Source of the DNA: CAYSPU01 sp964432995
Lineage (GTDB): Bacteria; Verrucomicrobiota; Verrucomicrobiia; Limisphaerales; JAHDYP01
Length of the DNA stretch: 35,431 nucleotides
NCBI GenBank assembly: GCA_964432995.1
Contig: CAYSPU010000021.1
Coordinates: forward strand, 1 to 35,431
Direction of reading: 5' to 3'
Below are positions 6,266 to 15,258 of the stretch, piece by piece (the first letter of the stretch is position 1; each line of letters opens with the position of its first letter). The translations under genes were made by a program, and so were the position numbers. The notes beneath the pieces are model-generated. The model was given only the letters and a program-made list of their open reading frames with translations. It did not search any database and had not been told where the DNA came from.

Positions 6266-8704
6266 TCATCGTCCGGCAAAGAGCTTCCTCAGATCCACCT
6301 TCCACTCGCAGCGCGGGGCAGTGTCGAAACGGACACGGATCCGGAGCAGGTGATCGTCCATCATCTTCACGGTGTAGCCGGGGAAGTCGTGATGGAGGAA
6401 GGGCCCACCCTGCGTCCAGGCGTGGGTCTCGGGCAGATGGATCATGACGTTGTGGGCGGTCCCGGGTGGTCCGAGCGACACGCCGGCGATGGTCTTCGCC
6501 CCGGGGTCCCAATGGAAGTCTTCCAGTTCGAGCGCGCCCTGGAGGACATGGCGGTCGGTCGAGAGGAACTGGGGTGCGTTCCGTTTCTCATGAAGGGCCA
6601 GGAGAACGACGCTCGCGGGCGGGATGGTGACACGGAGTTCACCGGCGATCTCGCCGTGCAGGCGTTCGTTCCAAAAGTCATAAGCGAGATAGGTCCTGGA
6701 GGCGTCGAGCCAGAGGCGGTTCAGCGGGAAGGTGCGGAGAACGGGTTCGGTCTCGCTCGCGTTGAAGAAGCCGGCCACGGTCCATGCGCCGAAGGACTTG
6801 CGGATGGCGAGGGCGAGGGCGGAGTGCCGGTCGGTATCGAAGAGGTCGACCGGGCGTGCCGCTTCGCCGAAGGCGGGCAGCACTTTCCTGAGGATCTCGA
6901 GGCGCGTCGGGTCCAAATCCGGCAGGCGATCGCCGGAGAGGAGGTTGCCGCCGGTGAGGGCGAGGAGGGTGGCGGCGGCCTGCGCCTGGGTGGGGGAGAG
7001 CAGGTTGAGGCAGACGTGGTCGGCGTCGTTGATCCAGGTGCGTTTGTGGAAGTAGTAGCGTTTGGCGGCGGCGGGGGCGCTGCTGGTGGACTCCGTAAAA
7101 TACTGTTTCCACGCTTGCTTTCGGAAGCCGTAGTTCTGATCGAGCTCGATCCGCATGCTGTCCAGCAGCCCGACGGTGACGGGGCCGGGGCCGCAGTCCT
7201 GTAGGTGGCAATGGGGACCGAGCGCGCGGCGCATGATCTCGAATCCGCGCCGGTAAGCGGCCGCCCGGCTCACCGTGGGATCGTAATACCGGTGGGCCGA
7301 GAGCAGGGACCAGTCCGCGAAGTCGATCTTGACCATCGCGTAGCCCCAGCGGCGGCCCACGGTCTCAAACAGGTCCTCCAGCCACGCCGCCGCCCCCGGA
7401 TGCGTGACGTCCAGACCATAGCGCTTCGGATTCTCATTGCGCGCCCAGTCGGAATCCTCGCTCGGCCAGGGGCCGACGCGTTTGAGGCGGCCATCCGGGT
7501 GCCGCAGGAACCAGTCGGGGTGTTTCTGGAACACCTCGGTGGGTTCGGAGATGACGTAGGGGGCGAGCCAGATGCCGGGTTTGAGGCCGAGGGCGCGGAT
7601 CTGATCGGCCAGCCACTTCATGCCGTGGGGGAATCGAGCGTTGCCTTCCCAGTCGCCGTGCCAGCGCTGAAAGCCCTCGTCCACCTGGATGTACTCGAGG
7701 CCAAATGGCTCGAGGTGGCGCGCGGCGAATTCGGCATTGCGGAGGACTTCTTCTTCCGTGATGTGCTCGAACGCCATGAACCAGTCGCACCACCCGTTGA
7801 TCACCGAGTTCACCCGCGCACCCAGGAGCCGGCCCACGGCGTCCGCATACGATTCGAGGGCGCGGTACGTGTCGGGAGCCAGGTTGAGGAGGAAACGCCC
7901 CGAACGGATCGTTCGGCCAGGCGCCAACTCGAAGCCTTTCGCCAGAACCGACTCCGCCACCAGGGCGACGGTGTCCGCGTCGACTCGACGGACGATCACC
8001 TGCCCCAGAGCGGTCTGGTTCTCCACGAACCCGGCGACCAGGCCCTCCTGGTCGTAGCCGCGGAAGAAGCCGAGGTTCCACCAACTGCGCAGCGCATCGG
8101 CGGTGGGGGTGGGAAGCGCGGTGACTTGGCCCGGGTCGTAGTACATCGGCCCGTTGGTCAGCACCTTGGTCACCCCGGGCCAGTGGAGAGCGCCACCCAT
8201 TTCGGCCAGCGCGCAGAGGGGTTCGAGGCTCTCGATGACGATCGGTTGCGCGGAGACGTTGCGGCATTCGACTTCGACGAACAGCGCCGGCTCGCCGTCA
8301 TACAGGGAGAAGCGGAGTTCGAAGTCCAGTTGCCGCTCGGCGTCGGTGCTGCGGACGACGAGTTGACGGCCCCGGCCAAGTCGGTCGCTGAACGGGGCTG
8401 AATCCAGCGCATGCCGATAGGCGGGGTCGGCCGTGCTGCGGCGCCTGGAACCGAGATTCGCGCGGGCTATGACGCCCGTGAGCAGGCTCGCACCGTTCGA
8501 GCGCCAGGCGGCGACCCGCCCGGTCTGAAGATCGAACGCCAGTCGGAGGTGGTCGTTCTCGAGTTGGCTGGCGGGGCGGCTCGTAGGCTCGGCGGCTTGG
8601 GCCCTGGAGAGGCCGAGTGGCAGTGCTGCGCTCAGGGCACTGATGTCCCGCAGGAATTCCCGGCGGCTCGCGAACAGTGAGTTGTTGCGTCGATCGCCCG
8701 GCAT
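6266..8704 (-). CDS. Alpha-galactosidase, GH36-like (clan GH-D), Tat-exported
   Basis: The gene encodes 812 residues. The N-terminus contains a twin-arginine signal, SRREFLRD (residues 13-20) followed by a hydrophobic stretch ending ...RAQA, so the folded enzyme should leave the cytoplasm by the Tat route. Residues about 45-290 form the N-terminal beta-sandwich, about 300-600 the TIM barrel, and the rest a C-terminal beta domain. Barrel motifs fit clan GH-D: YIQVDEGFQRWHGDW (338-352), LKPGIWLAPY (374-383), the nucleophile strand MVKIDFADW with Asp461, and DSMRIELD with the probable acid/base Asp522. It should release terminal alpha-galactose from oligo- or polysaccharides. Lengths of 700-750 residues are usual for GH36, so it is slightly long because of the leader. 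Nearby genes for a CE12-like esterase and an MFS transporter fit a plant-polysaccharide use, but the exact substrate is not shown. Confidence 0.9.
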   Translation of the reverse strand: MPGDRRNNSLFASRREFLRDISALSAALPLGLSRAQAAEPTSRPASQLENDHLRLAFDLQTGRVAAWRSNGASLLTGVIARANLGSRRRSTADPAYRHALDSAPFSDRLGRGRQLVVRSTDAERQLDFELRFSLYDGEPALFVEVECRNVSAQPIVIESLEPLCALAEMGGALHWPGVTKVLTNGPMYYDPGQVTALPTPTADALRSWWNLGFFRGYDQEGLVAGFVENQTALGQVIVRRVDADTVALVAESVLAKGFELAPGRTIRSGRFLLNLAPDTYRALESYADAVGRLLGARVNSVINGWCDWFMAFEHITEEEVLRNAEFAARHLEPFGLEYIQVDEGFQRWHGDWEGNARFPHGMKWLADQIRALGLKPGIWLAPYVISEPTEVFQKHPDWFLRHPDGRLKRVGPWPSEDSDWARNENPKRYGLDVTHPGAAAWLEDLFETVGRRWGYAMVKIDFADWSLLSAHRYYDPTVSRAAAYRRGFEIMRRALGPHCHLQDCGPGPVTVGLLDSMRIELDQNYGFRKQAWKQYFTESTSSAPAAAKRYYFHKRTWINDADHVCLNLLSPTQAQAAATLLALTGGNLLSGDRLPDLDPTRLEILRKVLPAFGEAARPVDLFDTDRHSALALAIRKSFGAWTVAGFFNASETEPVLRTFPLNRLWLDASRTYLAYDFWNERLHGEIAGELRVTIPPASVVLLALHEKRNAPQFLSTDRHVLQGALELEDFHWDPGAKTIAGVSLGPPGTAHNVMIHLPETHAWTQGGPFLHHDFPGYTVKMMDDHLLRIRVRFDTAPRCEWKVDLRKLFAGR

Positions 8705-8902
8705 GAGCGGATGCTAGAGACCGCCGGCGCGCCTGGCAACCTCGCGTCTGACGCAGGCTTCGCGGTTCTGGCCACGGCCCCGCAGAACATGCCGAGAAGC
8801 TGGCGCACTCAGCTTCAGTCCTCCGCGGTCTTCGCGGGCTTCTGTTAGAGTTCTGACCCGGGCCTGCATTGGTAGCTGCACGTCACCATCTCCGGCCGGG
8901 CG

Positions 8903-11365
8903 TCATTCGTAGGTGAATTGGGCGGTGGCCCGGCAGGCGCGATCCGCCGCAAACCGCACCCAGTAGGCGGCGAACGCCACGGGAAACTGGTGTGTGAACG
9001 GACGGCCCGGTTCCACTGCGAACGCGCGGTAGGGCAGCCAGAGACCATCCCCGGTCACGTCGACTTCGACGGTCATCTTGACCGCGAGGACCGCGTCGTG
9101 GGCCAGCACGAGCGATTTCCGGTCGTAACCGGTCATCAGATACGGATCGCTCGGTTCGTTCGCCGAAACCGGCGTGTCCTTCCACGGTCCACCCACGCCG
9201 CGCGGTTTCCCTAACTGCCACAAATCGTCCACCACCCCGACCCAGAGCGCGCAATGACCGTCGTCGGACCGTATCACGTGGGGATTCTCTTCGGCGGGCG
9301 GATCGGCCAGGCCGCTCAGAACGAGGAGCCCACGAAAACTGGCGTAATCGTGGATGCGTCGGTTGTGGGTGGTGATCGGACGGATTTTGGCGAAACCGCC
9401 GGCGTTCTCGGCGGGGAGTTCGTAGAATGTCCCGTGCGCGTTGAAGAGATCGCGCTCCGTGCACACTTCACGACAGACCCGTGCTTCGCCCAGAACCCCC
9501 ACGCGGTCCAGAGCAGGATCTCCTTTGGGCAGCCGCCAGCGGCCGCGCTCGTCCGCGTAGATCACCGACGCGGCGTCCACGGTCAGGACTCCCTGCGGGA
9601 TGGCGGCGTTCTGCCTGGTCCAGGCCGCGCCTTCGGGGTCGTCGACGCGGCGGAGTCTCAGTTCGCCGTCGAGTTCATAACCGCCGAGTTCTCGATCGGC
9701 GTTCCGGGCGACGAACCGGAGCGCGCCGGGGTCGCCGCCGCGGACGTGGAGCAGGCCGCCGCTGCCCGCTCGGTCGGCGGGTCGGGCCAAGCCGTCGAAC
9801 ATCGATGCCGGTTCCGGTGAGCGGACGTCGACGCCGCGGAAGTGGAAGATAGCCGTCGCCCGGGCGCAGGCGCGACCGGGGCGAACGCGGATCCAGGCGC
9901 CGTTCTCCGTGGGGGCGAATGATGTCCAGACGTTGCCGCGCGCCGGGACTTCGACCGATCGCAGAGGAGTCCAGGCGCCGTTGCCCCGAAGGTCGACCTC
10001 GAGAAGGAAGGTGACGGGCGCCGTCTCGTCGTGGGCGAGATGGAGGGACCGATGGGCATAGCCGGCGAACAGGAAGGAGTCCGACGTTTCGCCGGCCGGC
10101 ACCGGATCGCGCACCCAGACCGCACCGCGGCCCAACGCGGGTCCCAGTTGATCCAGGCGGGCGGGCTCGACGAACCACAGGTTGGACTGCGACCGCCCCG
10201 GGCCGGCGAGCGCACCTTTCGCCTTGCGACGGTTCAGAAACTCGCTCTTCGCGGCGTCGTCGCAGCCGAACACCAACCGGTCGTTCCACCGACAGAAATC
10301 GCCGATCACCTTGAGATAGGTGCTCCGCGGTGCGATCCCCGCCGCGCACGTCGTCGTGAAAGCCCGCGGGAACCGCCAGAAGGTCCCGTGCATCGTCATC
10401 AGCAGGTCCGCTTCCCCGATGCTCCGGATGCGGGGCCACTCGGTGTTCCAGCCGTGGGCGCCGTCGTAGCAATGGCTGGCCTTGGGGAGGCGATAGGCGT
10501 GCCACGCGCCGCGATCCCGCACCATCAGGATCAGGGACCGATGGTCCCAGCCAATGCTCCAGAGCGGGTCGCCGGCAGCGTCCGCGTTCCCCTCGAGGCC
10601 ACCCGGTCCGGTGACCTCGGTGAACTGGTTTCGCCGCACCACGTGCCAGTCCGCACCGTCCCATTCGGCGAGGCAGCCCGACGCGATGTCCGGACGCCGT
10701 TGGGCTTCGGGAGAGAGTTCGCCGTTGTTGGCATAGACGAGGCGACCCTGACCCGAGCACAGGCCTTTGCCGTGGTAGCCGGGCAGGAGGGTGCCGGCGT
10801 GATCGGGGAGACGGTTGGCGTCGGGGTAGAGTTCCTTCACCTCGAGGGTGCGCACATCGACCTCATAGAATCCCTCTTCCATGGTGGCGTAGTAGACCTT
10901 CGACTCCGGCATGGTGAGATGCCGGGCAACCCCGGTCAGCCGCCCCGGCATGCGGGAGGGGGCGATGACCCGGACGTGCCTCTGCGCATCGATCAGATAA
11001 GGACCGATCAGGAGCTGTTCGGACTCGCGGTGGAGGAAGCGGTTCGCGGGGGTGCCGCCGACGCTCTCGGGTCGGACGATCTGCTCCAGCGCCGGTGTGA
11101 TTTCGTAGAGCTTGTCCGAAGAACCGTTCGGCTCGTGAGGCGAGTAAGTGATCACCCAGAGACGGTCGGCCCAGGGGACGACGGCTCCGGTGCCGCACTC
11201 GTTCCCGTCATTGAACAGGGCGAGATGCGGGTAGACGCCGGAGACGCTGACCGGCGCGGCGGTGGCCGTGGGGAATCCGCGACCGGCGCATCCGGTCAAC
11301 GCCACCAGGGCGGCTGCGAGCCGGAGAAGATGCCGGCATCCGTTGGCCCCCTTTGGACTCGACAC
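8903..11365 (-). CDS. Large lipoprotein with two copies of an unrecognised propeller/sandwich module
   Basis: I do not recognise a family. With the GTG start at 11365 the protein has 820 residues and begins with a lipoprotein signal: basic CRHLLR, hydrophobic LAAALVALTGC, lipidation at Cys26. The ATG at 11428 would add 21 residues without signal character and would overlap an inverted repeat. The protein contains a duplication. Residues about 325-510 and 653-820 align: HGTFWRFP with HGTFYELP; LWFVEPARLDQLG with LWVGVVDDLWQLG; SDSFLFAGYAHRSLHLAHD with SDPYLMTGYDRKSLVLAHD; LLEVDLRGNGAWTPLR with TVEVDVTGDGLWLPYR; and a shared W-x-R-x-R/A...A-C-x-A-T-A-x-F end. The rest is beta-rich. An outer-surface glycan-related role is a guess from the adjacent alpha-galactosidase, 198 bases downstream on the same strand. 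Confidence 0.85.
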   Translation of the reverse strand: MSSPKGANGCRHLLRLAAALVALTGCAGRGFPTATAAPVSVSGVYPHLALFNDGNECGTGAVVPWADRLWVITYSPHEPNGSSDKLYEITPALEQIVRPESVGGTPANRFLHRESEQLLIGPYLIDAQRHVRVIAPSRMPGRLTGVARHLTMPESKVYYATMEEGFYEVDVRTLEVKELYPDANRLPDHAGTLLPGYHGKGLCSGQGRLVYANNGELSPEAQRRPDIASGCLAEWDGADWHVVRRNQFTEVTGPGGLEGNADAAGDPLWSIGWDHRSLILMVRDRGAWHAYRLPKASHCYDGAHGWNTEWPRIRSIGEADLLMTMHGTFWRFPRAFTTTCAAGIAPRSTYLKVIGDFCRWNDRLVFGCDDAAKSEFLNRRKAKGALAGPGRSQSNLWFVEPARLDQLGPALGRGAVWVRDPVPAGETSDSFLFAGYAHRSLHLAHDETAPVTFLLEVDLRGNGAWTPLRSVEVPARGNVWTSFAPTENGAWIRVRPGRACARATAIFHFRGVDVRSPEPASMFDGLARPADRAGSGGLLHVRGGDPGALRFVARNADRELGGYELDGELRLRRVDDPEGAAWTRQNAAIPQGVLTVDAASVIYADERGRWRLPKGDPALDRVGVLGEARVCREVCTERDLFNAHGTFYELPAENAGGFAKIRPITTHNRRIHDYASFRGLLVLSGLADPPAEENPHVIRSDDGHCALWVGVVDDLWQLGKPRGVGGPWKDTPVSANEPSDPYLMTGYDRKSLVLAHDAVLAVKMTVEVDVTGDGLWLPYRAFAVEPGRPFTHQFPVAFAAYWVRFAADRACRATAQFTYE

Positions 11366-11388
11366 GAGAAGCGGCACGGGTTCCACCC

Positions 11389-11464
11389 TAGAGTCCTTGA
11401 AGCTCAAAACACGTTGTTGACAGATCAAGTTCTGAATTCGGTGTTTCAGGATTCAAGGACTCTA
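11389..11464. repeat. 13-bp perfect inverted repeat with nested arms
   Basis: TAGAGTCCTTGAA at 11389-11401 is exactly complementary in reverse to TTCAAGGACTCTA at 11452-11464. Inside, AAACAC (11407-11412) pairs with GTGTTT (11441-11446). The 76-base unit lies just upstream of the lipoprotein gene start (11365, minus strand) and is clearly less GC-rich than its surroundings. It has no T-run to act as an intrinsic terminator and no obvious target duplication at its ends. It could be an operator, an mRNA leader hairpin or a very small inverted-repeat element. Confidence 0.6.
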
Positions 11465-11562
11465 CAGGCAAGGCGGCGGCAGAGGCGGAACCGAATAGCC
11501 GTCGGATGTCCGAGTCAAGTTGAACAGCCATGGTCTGAGGCGCCGCCTCGCTGGCGTGAGGG

Positions 11563-12267
11563 TCAATCGTAATAGGCGTGGAAGAGCTCCTCGAACTCCT
11601 TGAGGCGGTCGCGTTCGATGGAGAAGGCGGTGGCGAGGGCGAAGCAATCGAGGTTGGCGAGGGCGTTGAGGCTGGCGTCTTTGGGGTTGATGCTGACGAG
11701 CCGGCGGGAGAAGGCCTGGTTGACGCGGCCGATGGCCTCGAAGTGATCGATCAGGCCGGCCAGATCCCAATCGGCGGGGCGTCCCCGCTGGCGGAGGTAA
11801 TACTGCGCGAAGAGGTACATCGAGACCGTGCGGTACATGGTCTCTTCGATGGTTGAGAACGGGAGGTGGGTGTGGGTCATGGGACGCAGCTTGTCCATGA
11901 TGGGACAGCCGCTAGTGGCCATGATCAGGCCCATGAGCGAGCTGACGCCGTATTGGACCGGCGCGCGCTTGCGGATCTCGCGGGACTCGGTCGAGATGGT
12001 GATATCGGCTGTCTCGGTGGAGAGGCAGTCGCGGAAGGCGTCGATGAGCCCGACGAGGTTGACGGCGATGGGGCAGTTGGGGCGGGTCGCGGCTTGGAGG
12101 GGGCAGTTGGGGCACTGGCAATGGTCCAAACGAGTCCAGGCGGGCAAGGGGCCTTCATGGTGTGCGAGGAGGTCGAGACGCGGTTTCCGGAGCCGGATGA
12201 CGAGGATCTTCTCCGGCTGATCGCGCAGTTGGAAGCGGTACTCGATCGTGATGATGTCCTGCGGCAT
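11563..12267 (-). CDS. Conserved Cys-rich protein (possibly the DUF6901 family)
   Basis: The gene encodes 234 residues with no signal peptide or membrane segment. The ATG at 12267 starts a compact protein (MPQDIITIEYRFQL); the frame is open to 12393, but that stretch is low-quality sequence. A beta-strand N-terminus is followed by clustered cysteines: CQCPNCPL (50-57), NCPIAVNL (64-71) and later SGCPIMDKLRPM (119-130) with THTHLPF (131-137). The Cys and His spacing suggests a metal site or a disulfide-sensitive fold. The C-terminal half is helical. From memory it resembles a family annotated as DUF6901, which I cannot verify here. It sits 180 bases downstream of lysC on the same strand. The function is unknown. 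Confidence 0.82.
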   Translation of the reverse strand: MPQDIITIEYRFQLRDQPEKILVIRLRKPRLDLLAHHEGPLPAWTRLDHCQCPNCPLQAATRPNCPIAVNLVGLIDAFRDCLSTETADITISTESREIRKRAPVQYGVSSLMGLIMATSGCPIMDKLRPMTHTHLPFSTIEETMYRTVSMYLFAQYYLRQRGRPADWDLAGLIDHFEAIGRVNQAFSRRLVSINPKDASLNALANLDCFALATAFSIERDRLKEFEELFHAYYD

Positions 12268-12447
12268 GAAGCGTCTCTGTTTGGCGGGAAGGCTACGCCC
12301 CGCCCGGGAAACCACAAGCCCGCAGGTGACCTCCGTGTCCTCGCCGAAGCGGCACCCGGGGTGCGTTCGGCGCCCGTCTCGGGTGCGGGTCATCCCGCGG
12401 CCGCGGGACGCGGTCCGGAAGGGTCAGGTCGCGCGGGGGTGGCGAGT

Positions 12448-13665
12448 CTACTCGAGGAACGCGGCGTGCAGGGCTTTCATGGCCGTTTCGCCCTTGGCGA
12501 GGTCGATGACGACCGAGATCTTGATTTCGCTGGTGGAGATCATGCTGATGTTGACGCCCGCCTGGGCGAGCGCCTCGAACATCTTGCCGGCCACGCCGGA
12601 GTGGCTCTTCATGCCCACGCCGACGATGGAGAGCTTCCCGATCTTCTCGTCGGCGAGGGCATCGCGGAATCCGATCTGCGCGCGGAGGCCATCGATGACC
12701 TTGCGGGCCTTGAGCAGGTCCGGTTTGTCGACGGTGAAGGAGAGGTCGGTGGCGGGCGCGCCGGCGCCGTGGCTGATATTCTGGACGATCATGTCCACGT
12801 TGATGGCGGCGTCGCCCAGAGCCTTGAAGATGCGGGCGGCCACACCGGGATGATCCGGCACCGCGACCAGCGTGACTTTCGCCTGGTTCTTGTCGAAGGA
12901 CACCCCGCGAATGACGATGTCCTCCATGCTTTTGGTTTCTTCTTTCACGATGGTTCCTGGGTTGTCGTTCATGCTGGAGCGGACTTCGAAGACCACACCG
13001 AACTTCTTGGCGAACTCGACGGAGCGCGACTGCATGACCTTGGCGCCGAGGCTGGCCAGTTCAAGCATCTCGTCGTAGGAGACCTCCGCCAGCTTGCGCG
13101 CGGCGGGGACGATCCGGGGGTCGGCGGTGTAGACGCCGTCGACGTCGGTGTAGATCTGGCAGAGGTCGGCTTTCAACGCCGCGGCGAGGGCGATGGCCGT
13201 CAGGTCGGAACCGCCGCGGCCGAGGGTGGTGATGTGGCCGTCCTGGGTCTGGCCCTGGAAACCGGCGACGATGACGACGTTCCCGGCGTTGAGCAATTCG
13301 TGGATTCGCCGGGGGGTGATGTTCTTGATTTTGGCCTTGGTGTGGACGCCGTCGGTGACGATGCCGGCCTGGGCACCGGTGAGGGAGAAAGCCGGCACGC
13401 CGAGGGCATGGAGGGCCATCGCGGCAAGGGCGATCGTGGTCTGTTCGCCCGTCGCCAGCAGCACATCCATCTCCCGCTCGCTGGGCAGCGGCATGATCTC
13501 CCGGGCCAGCTTGATGAGGCCGTCGGTCACTCCGCTCATGGCGGACACGACGACGACGACCTGGTCGCCGCGCTGGCGGTATTGGGCCACACGAGTGGCG
13601 ACGTTGCGGATGCGCTCGGTGTTGGCCACCGAGGTTCCCCCGTATTTCTGGACGATGAGTGCCAT
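12448..13665 (-). CDS. lysC: Aspartate kinase
   Basis: This 405-residue enzyme phosphorylates L-aspartate, the first step towards lysine, threonine and methionine. The N-terminal catalytic domain (1 to about 245) begins with MALIVQKYGGTSVA, the diagnostic KYGGTS motif, and has TLGRGGSDLTA and YTDVDGVYTADPR for nucleotide and substrate binding. Two C-terminal ACT domains follow (about 265-335 with VAVPDHPGVAARIF, and 345-405 with SIVGVGMKSHSGVAGKMF), the site of feedback control by lysine or threonine. The length and layout match the monofunctional class with tandem ACT domains. It lies 156 bases downstream of hom on the same strand, so the two branch-point enzymes of the aspartate pathway are probably expressed together. 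Which amino acid inhibits it cannot be read from the sequence. Confidence 0.97.
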   Translation of the reverse strand: MALIVQKYGGTSVANTERIRNVATRVAQYRQRGDQVVVVVSAMSGVTDGLIKLAREIMPLPSEREMDVLLATGEQTTIALAAMALHALGVPAFSLTGAQAGIVTDGVHTKAKIKNITPRRIHELLNAGNVVIVAGFQGQTQDGHITTLGRGGSDLTAIALAAALKADLCQIYTDVDGVYTADPRIVPAARKLAEVSYDEMLELASLGAKVMQSRSVEFAKKFGVVFEVRSSMNDNPGTIVKEETKSMEDIVIRGVSFDKNQAKVTLVAVPDHPGVAARIFKALGDAAINVDMIVQNISHGAGAPATDLSFTVDKPDLLKARKVIDGLRAQIGFRDALADEKIGKLSIVGVGMKSHSGVAGKMFEALAQAGVNISMISTSEIKISVVIDLAKGETAMKALHAAFLE

Positions 13666-13821
13666 GGAGAATGAGTTGGGCGCCTGCTCCGGCGATCGGT
13701 GTCTTGTCTGGACGTTGTGGCTTCTGGTTTCGGTTGTTCGCGGGCGGCGCGCCGCGGTTCAGTTGCGTCTGACCTTCACTTCCGGGGTCGGGCGCCCGCC
13801 GGCGCTCCCGAGCCGGCCCGT

Positions 13822-15120
13822 TTACTCCAGCGTTTCGACCCGGAAGCGCACGGGCGTTTCCTTCACGACGGCAAGCCGGGCGATCTTGGCCAGGGCCCCG
13901 CGCATGGCGGCCTCGGGGGCATGGTGGGTCATCAGGATGAGCGGCACGGTTTTGCCCACATGGCCCTCGGGCTGGATGATGGAGGAGATGCCGATGCGTG
14001 CCTGCCCGAGAACGGCGGCGATGCGCGCCATGACTCCGGGGCGGTCGACCACCGAGAGGCGCACGTAGGATTGGGAGACGACGTCGTCCATCGGCAGGAC
14101 GGCGCCTTCGCGGTCGTGCGGCACGAAGGGCGGGATGCGTCGTTTGGTGCCGAACTTCAGGTCGAGCGCCGCGTCGGCCAGATCGCTGAGAACCGCGCTG
14201 GCGGTGGCGTCCTGGCCGGCGCCGCGGCCGTAGAAGAGGGTGTCGCCGACCACGTCGCCGCGCACGAAGATGGCGTTGAACACTCCGCTGACACTGGCCA
14301 AGACGTGGGTGTTGGGCACGAGCGTCGGGCAGACGGAGACCTGCACCCGTGGCCCGAGTCGTTTGACGATGCCCAGGAGCTTGATGGTGTAGCCCAACTG
14401 ATCCGCGAACCGGAGGTCCTGCAGGGTGACGTGGCGGATGCCTTCGCGGTGGATGGACTCGGGCCGCACCCAGAATCCGTGCGCCAGGGAGGCCAGGATC
14501 CCCACCTTGTGCAGCGAGTCGTGGCCGTCGACGTCCAGGGAGGGTTCGGCTTCGGCATATCCCTGGCGCTGGGCATCGGCCAGCACGGTGTCGAAGCTCG
14601 CCCCCTCCTGTTTCATCCGCGTGAGGATGTAGTTGCAGGTGCCGTTCACGATTCCATAAAGGTGGGTGATGCGGTTGCCGACGAACCCCTCGCGCAGGGA
14701 CTTGATGATGGGGATGCCGCCGGCGACGCTGGCCTCGTAGTAGAGGTTCGTCTTGTAGCGGCGGGCGGCCTCGAACAGTTCCTCGCCGTGGGCGGACAAC
14801 AGGGCCTTGTTGGCGGTGACGACCGGTTTGCCCAGCTTCAGGGCGGTCAGGATCATCTGCCGGGCGGCGGTCGTGCCTCCGGCCAGTTCGGCGACGATCT
14901 GCACGCGCGGGTCGCGCACGACCTCGAGCCAGTTGGTGGTCAGACAGGACATCGGGATCTCGACTTTGCGCGGTTCGTCAAACGCCTTGACCGCGATGCG
15001 GTCGAGCTGAATGCGGATGCCGAGGCGGGACGCGAGCAGTCCGCCGTTGCGCTGCAGCGCCTGGAAGACGCCGCCGCCCACGGTCCCGCCGCCAATGATT
15101 CCGAGGTGGACCTGCTGCAT
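13822..15120 (-). CDS. hom: Homoserine dehydrogenase
   Basis: The 432-residue protein reduces aspartate semialdehyde to homoserine with NAD(P)H. The Rossmann motif GIIGGGTVGGGVFQAL lies at residues 7-22; PVVTANKALL, EASVAGGIPI, GIVNGTCNYIL and AEAEPSLDVDGHDSLHK mark the catalytic domain, with the lysine of DSLHK in the expected place. A C-terminal ACT domain begins around residue 350 (RLSVVDRPGVMARIAAVLGQ) and fits feedback regulation by threonine. The ATG at 15120 (MQQVHLGIIGG) is preferred because it places the Rossmann fold at the very N-terminus; the frame stays open to 15213 but that extension has no conserved character. It is divergent from gapA with 138 bases between the starts and lies upstream of lysC. 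Confidence 0.96.
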   Translation of the reverse strand: MQQVHLGIIGGGTVGGGVFQALQRNGGLLASRLGIRIQLDRIAVKAFDEPRKVEIPMSCLTTNWLEVVRDPRVQIVAELAGGTTAARQMILTALKLGKPVVTANKALLSAHGEELFEAARRYKTNLYYEASVAGGIPIIKSLREGFVGNRITHLYGIVNGTCNYILTRMKQEGASFDTVLADAQRQGYAEAEPSLDVDGHDSLHKVGILASLAHGFWVRPESIHREGIRHVTLQDLRFADQLGYTIKLLGIVKRLGPRVQVSVCPTLVPNTHVLASVSGVFNAIFVRGDVVGDTLFYGRGAGQDATASAVLSDLADAALDLKFGTKRRIPPFVPHDREGAVLPMDDVVSQSYVRLSVVDRPGVMARIAAVLGQARIGISSIIQPEGHVGKTVPLILMTHHAPEAAMRGALAKIARLAVVKETPVRFRVETLE

Positions 15121-15185
15121 AAAGGCTGGAGCTTGCCGCGACGGTTCGCCGGCGACAATGCGATTTTCGGGGTCAAGGAATGTCG

Positions 15186-15213
15186 TTGACGGAGGGGGGG
15201 TCACCGGTAACAT
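15186..15213 (+). promoter_or_regulatory. Candidate sigma-70-type promoter for gapA
   Basis: TTGACG (15186-15191) and TAACAT (15208-15213) are separated by 16 bases and lie 46 bases before the gapA start. An alternative -10 box, TACAAT at 15232-15237, is closer to consensus but has no good -35 partner and would leave a leader of only about 15 bases. The hom gene diverges from the same gap, so regulation may be shared. Confidence 0.35.
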
Positions 15214-15258
15214 GCGGGTTCGGTTTGCGCGTACAATTACTTGAGAAAGGGAACGAAT

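Noticed and set aside
1..8704. A Bacteroidetes-type polysaccharide utilisation locus
   Set aside because: An esterase, an alpha-galactosidase and a transporter are near each other, but there is no SusC/SusD pair, no dedicated regulator, and large repeat-filled gaps separate the genes.
8903..11428. ATG at 11428 as the start of the large lipoprotein
   Set aside because: The extra 21 residues precede and spoil the lipoprotein signal and lie over the inverted repeat; the GTG at 11365 gives a normal n-region.
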